64,000 bases of DNA from Pseudoalteromonas sp. R3 (GTDB lineage: Bacteria > Pseudomonadota > Gammaproteobacteria > Enterobacterales > Alteromonadaceae), in assembly GCF_004014715.1 (NCBI RefSeq), contig NZ_CP034834.1:682001-746000 (forward strand). The letters are read 5' to 3'. Positions 63,887 through 64,000 of the stretch are shown piece by piece. A program made the position numbers and the translations under genes. The first letter of the stretch is position 1, and the number at the start of each line of letters is the position of its first letter. The notes under the pieces are model-generated. The model had not been told where the DNA came from. It did not search any database and saw only the letters and a program-made list of their open reading frames with translations.

Positions 63887-64000
63887 AATACGCTCTCCTG
63901 TGTGGGTTAATTGACGAAAGTAAGCTTAGCTGCTTGCGTTTATTTCAGGTATGCCATAAGTTTTCATTTATTAATTGCATATATCGCAAAAAGCAATGAA
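63887..64000. other. Upstream region of the SDR gene, window end
   Basis: 114 bp of AT-rich DNA before the SDR start. No further gene begins here on either strand within the window. Confidence 0.4.

Noticed and set aside
1..64000. CRISPR arrays, tRNA or rRNA genes, insertion sequences with transposase, prophage
   Set aside because: None seen by reading both strands; no short regularly spaced repeats or transposase-like proteins.

Overview
The window looks like chromosomal DNA of a marine gammaproteobacterium of the Pseudoalteromonas type. The grounds are the mid-range base composition, many Gram-negative export and lipoprotein signals, TonB-receptor, TorF-porin and beta-propeller phytase genes, a peroxiredoxin-glutaredoxin hybrid, a betIBA choline operon with its own BCCT carrier, and a MITE-like repeat ending in ATACCAATTT. 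The genus is inferred from gene content only. I saw no rRNA, tRNA, CRISPR array, transposase or prophage genes.

Layout. 0-6 kb: two LysR regulators, a PEP mutase/isocitrate lyase-type enzyme, and an arsenic-type cluster (ArsP-like permease, flavoprotein, convergent ArsR) with three matching operators. 6-24 kb: a very large thioester alpha-2-macroglobulin, a cupin, RidA, a dihydrolipoamide dehydrogenase-like flavoprotein next to the peroxiredoxin-glutaredoxin hybrid, an orphan TPR histidine kinase, an SDR-AraC operon with a tandem direct repeat upstream, a repeat-built DUF4097 lipoprotein, and acetyltransferases. 24-39 kb: a CheY-like protein, a Dcp peptidase lipoprotein, DJ-1 proteins, a LysR/MATE divergent pair, an orphan FtsX-type permease, an amidohydrolase lipoprotein, the MITE, an S41 peptidase and a GST. 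39-45 kb: a nitrate/nitrite-type chemoreceptor abutting a tyrosine phosphatase gene, DUF2141, a HAD phosphatase and YebC.

44.2-54.8 kb is the most unusual part. Three tandem genes encode 66-68 residue peptides with a near-identical leader ending in a glycine-rich site (GG or GA) and cysteine-rich cores, two of them with exactly the same six-cysteine spacing. A fourth relative lies 9 kb away beside an unknown small protein. No modification enzyme, protease or exporter for them is in the window. They are divergent from a 1371-residue hybrid sensor (propeller, kinase, receiver, AraC DNA-binding domain), which has a 21-bp-spaced direct repeat in its promoter region. Next come a beta-propeller phytase, a GGDEF protein with a degenerate active site, and an AraC regulator broken by a one-base frameshift.

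54.9-64 kb: a five-gene choline-to-glycine-betaine operon (betI-betB-betA-BCCT carrier-TorF porin) with a palindrome upstream of betI, then a TonB-dependent receptor and a convergent SDR.

Starts were moved from the longest reading frame wherever a ribosome binding site, signal peptide or family N-terminus favoured an internal codon; each case is noted in its entry.
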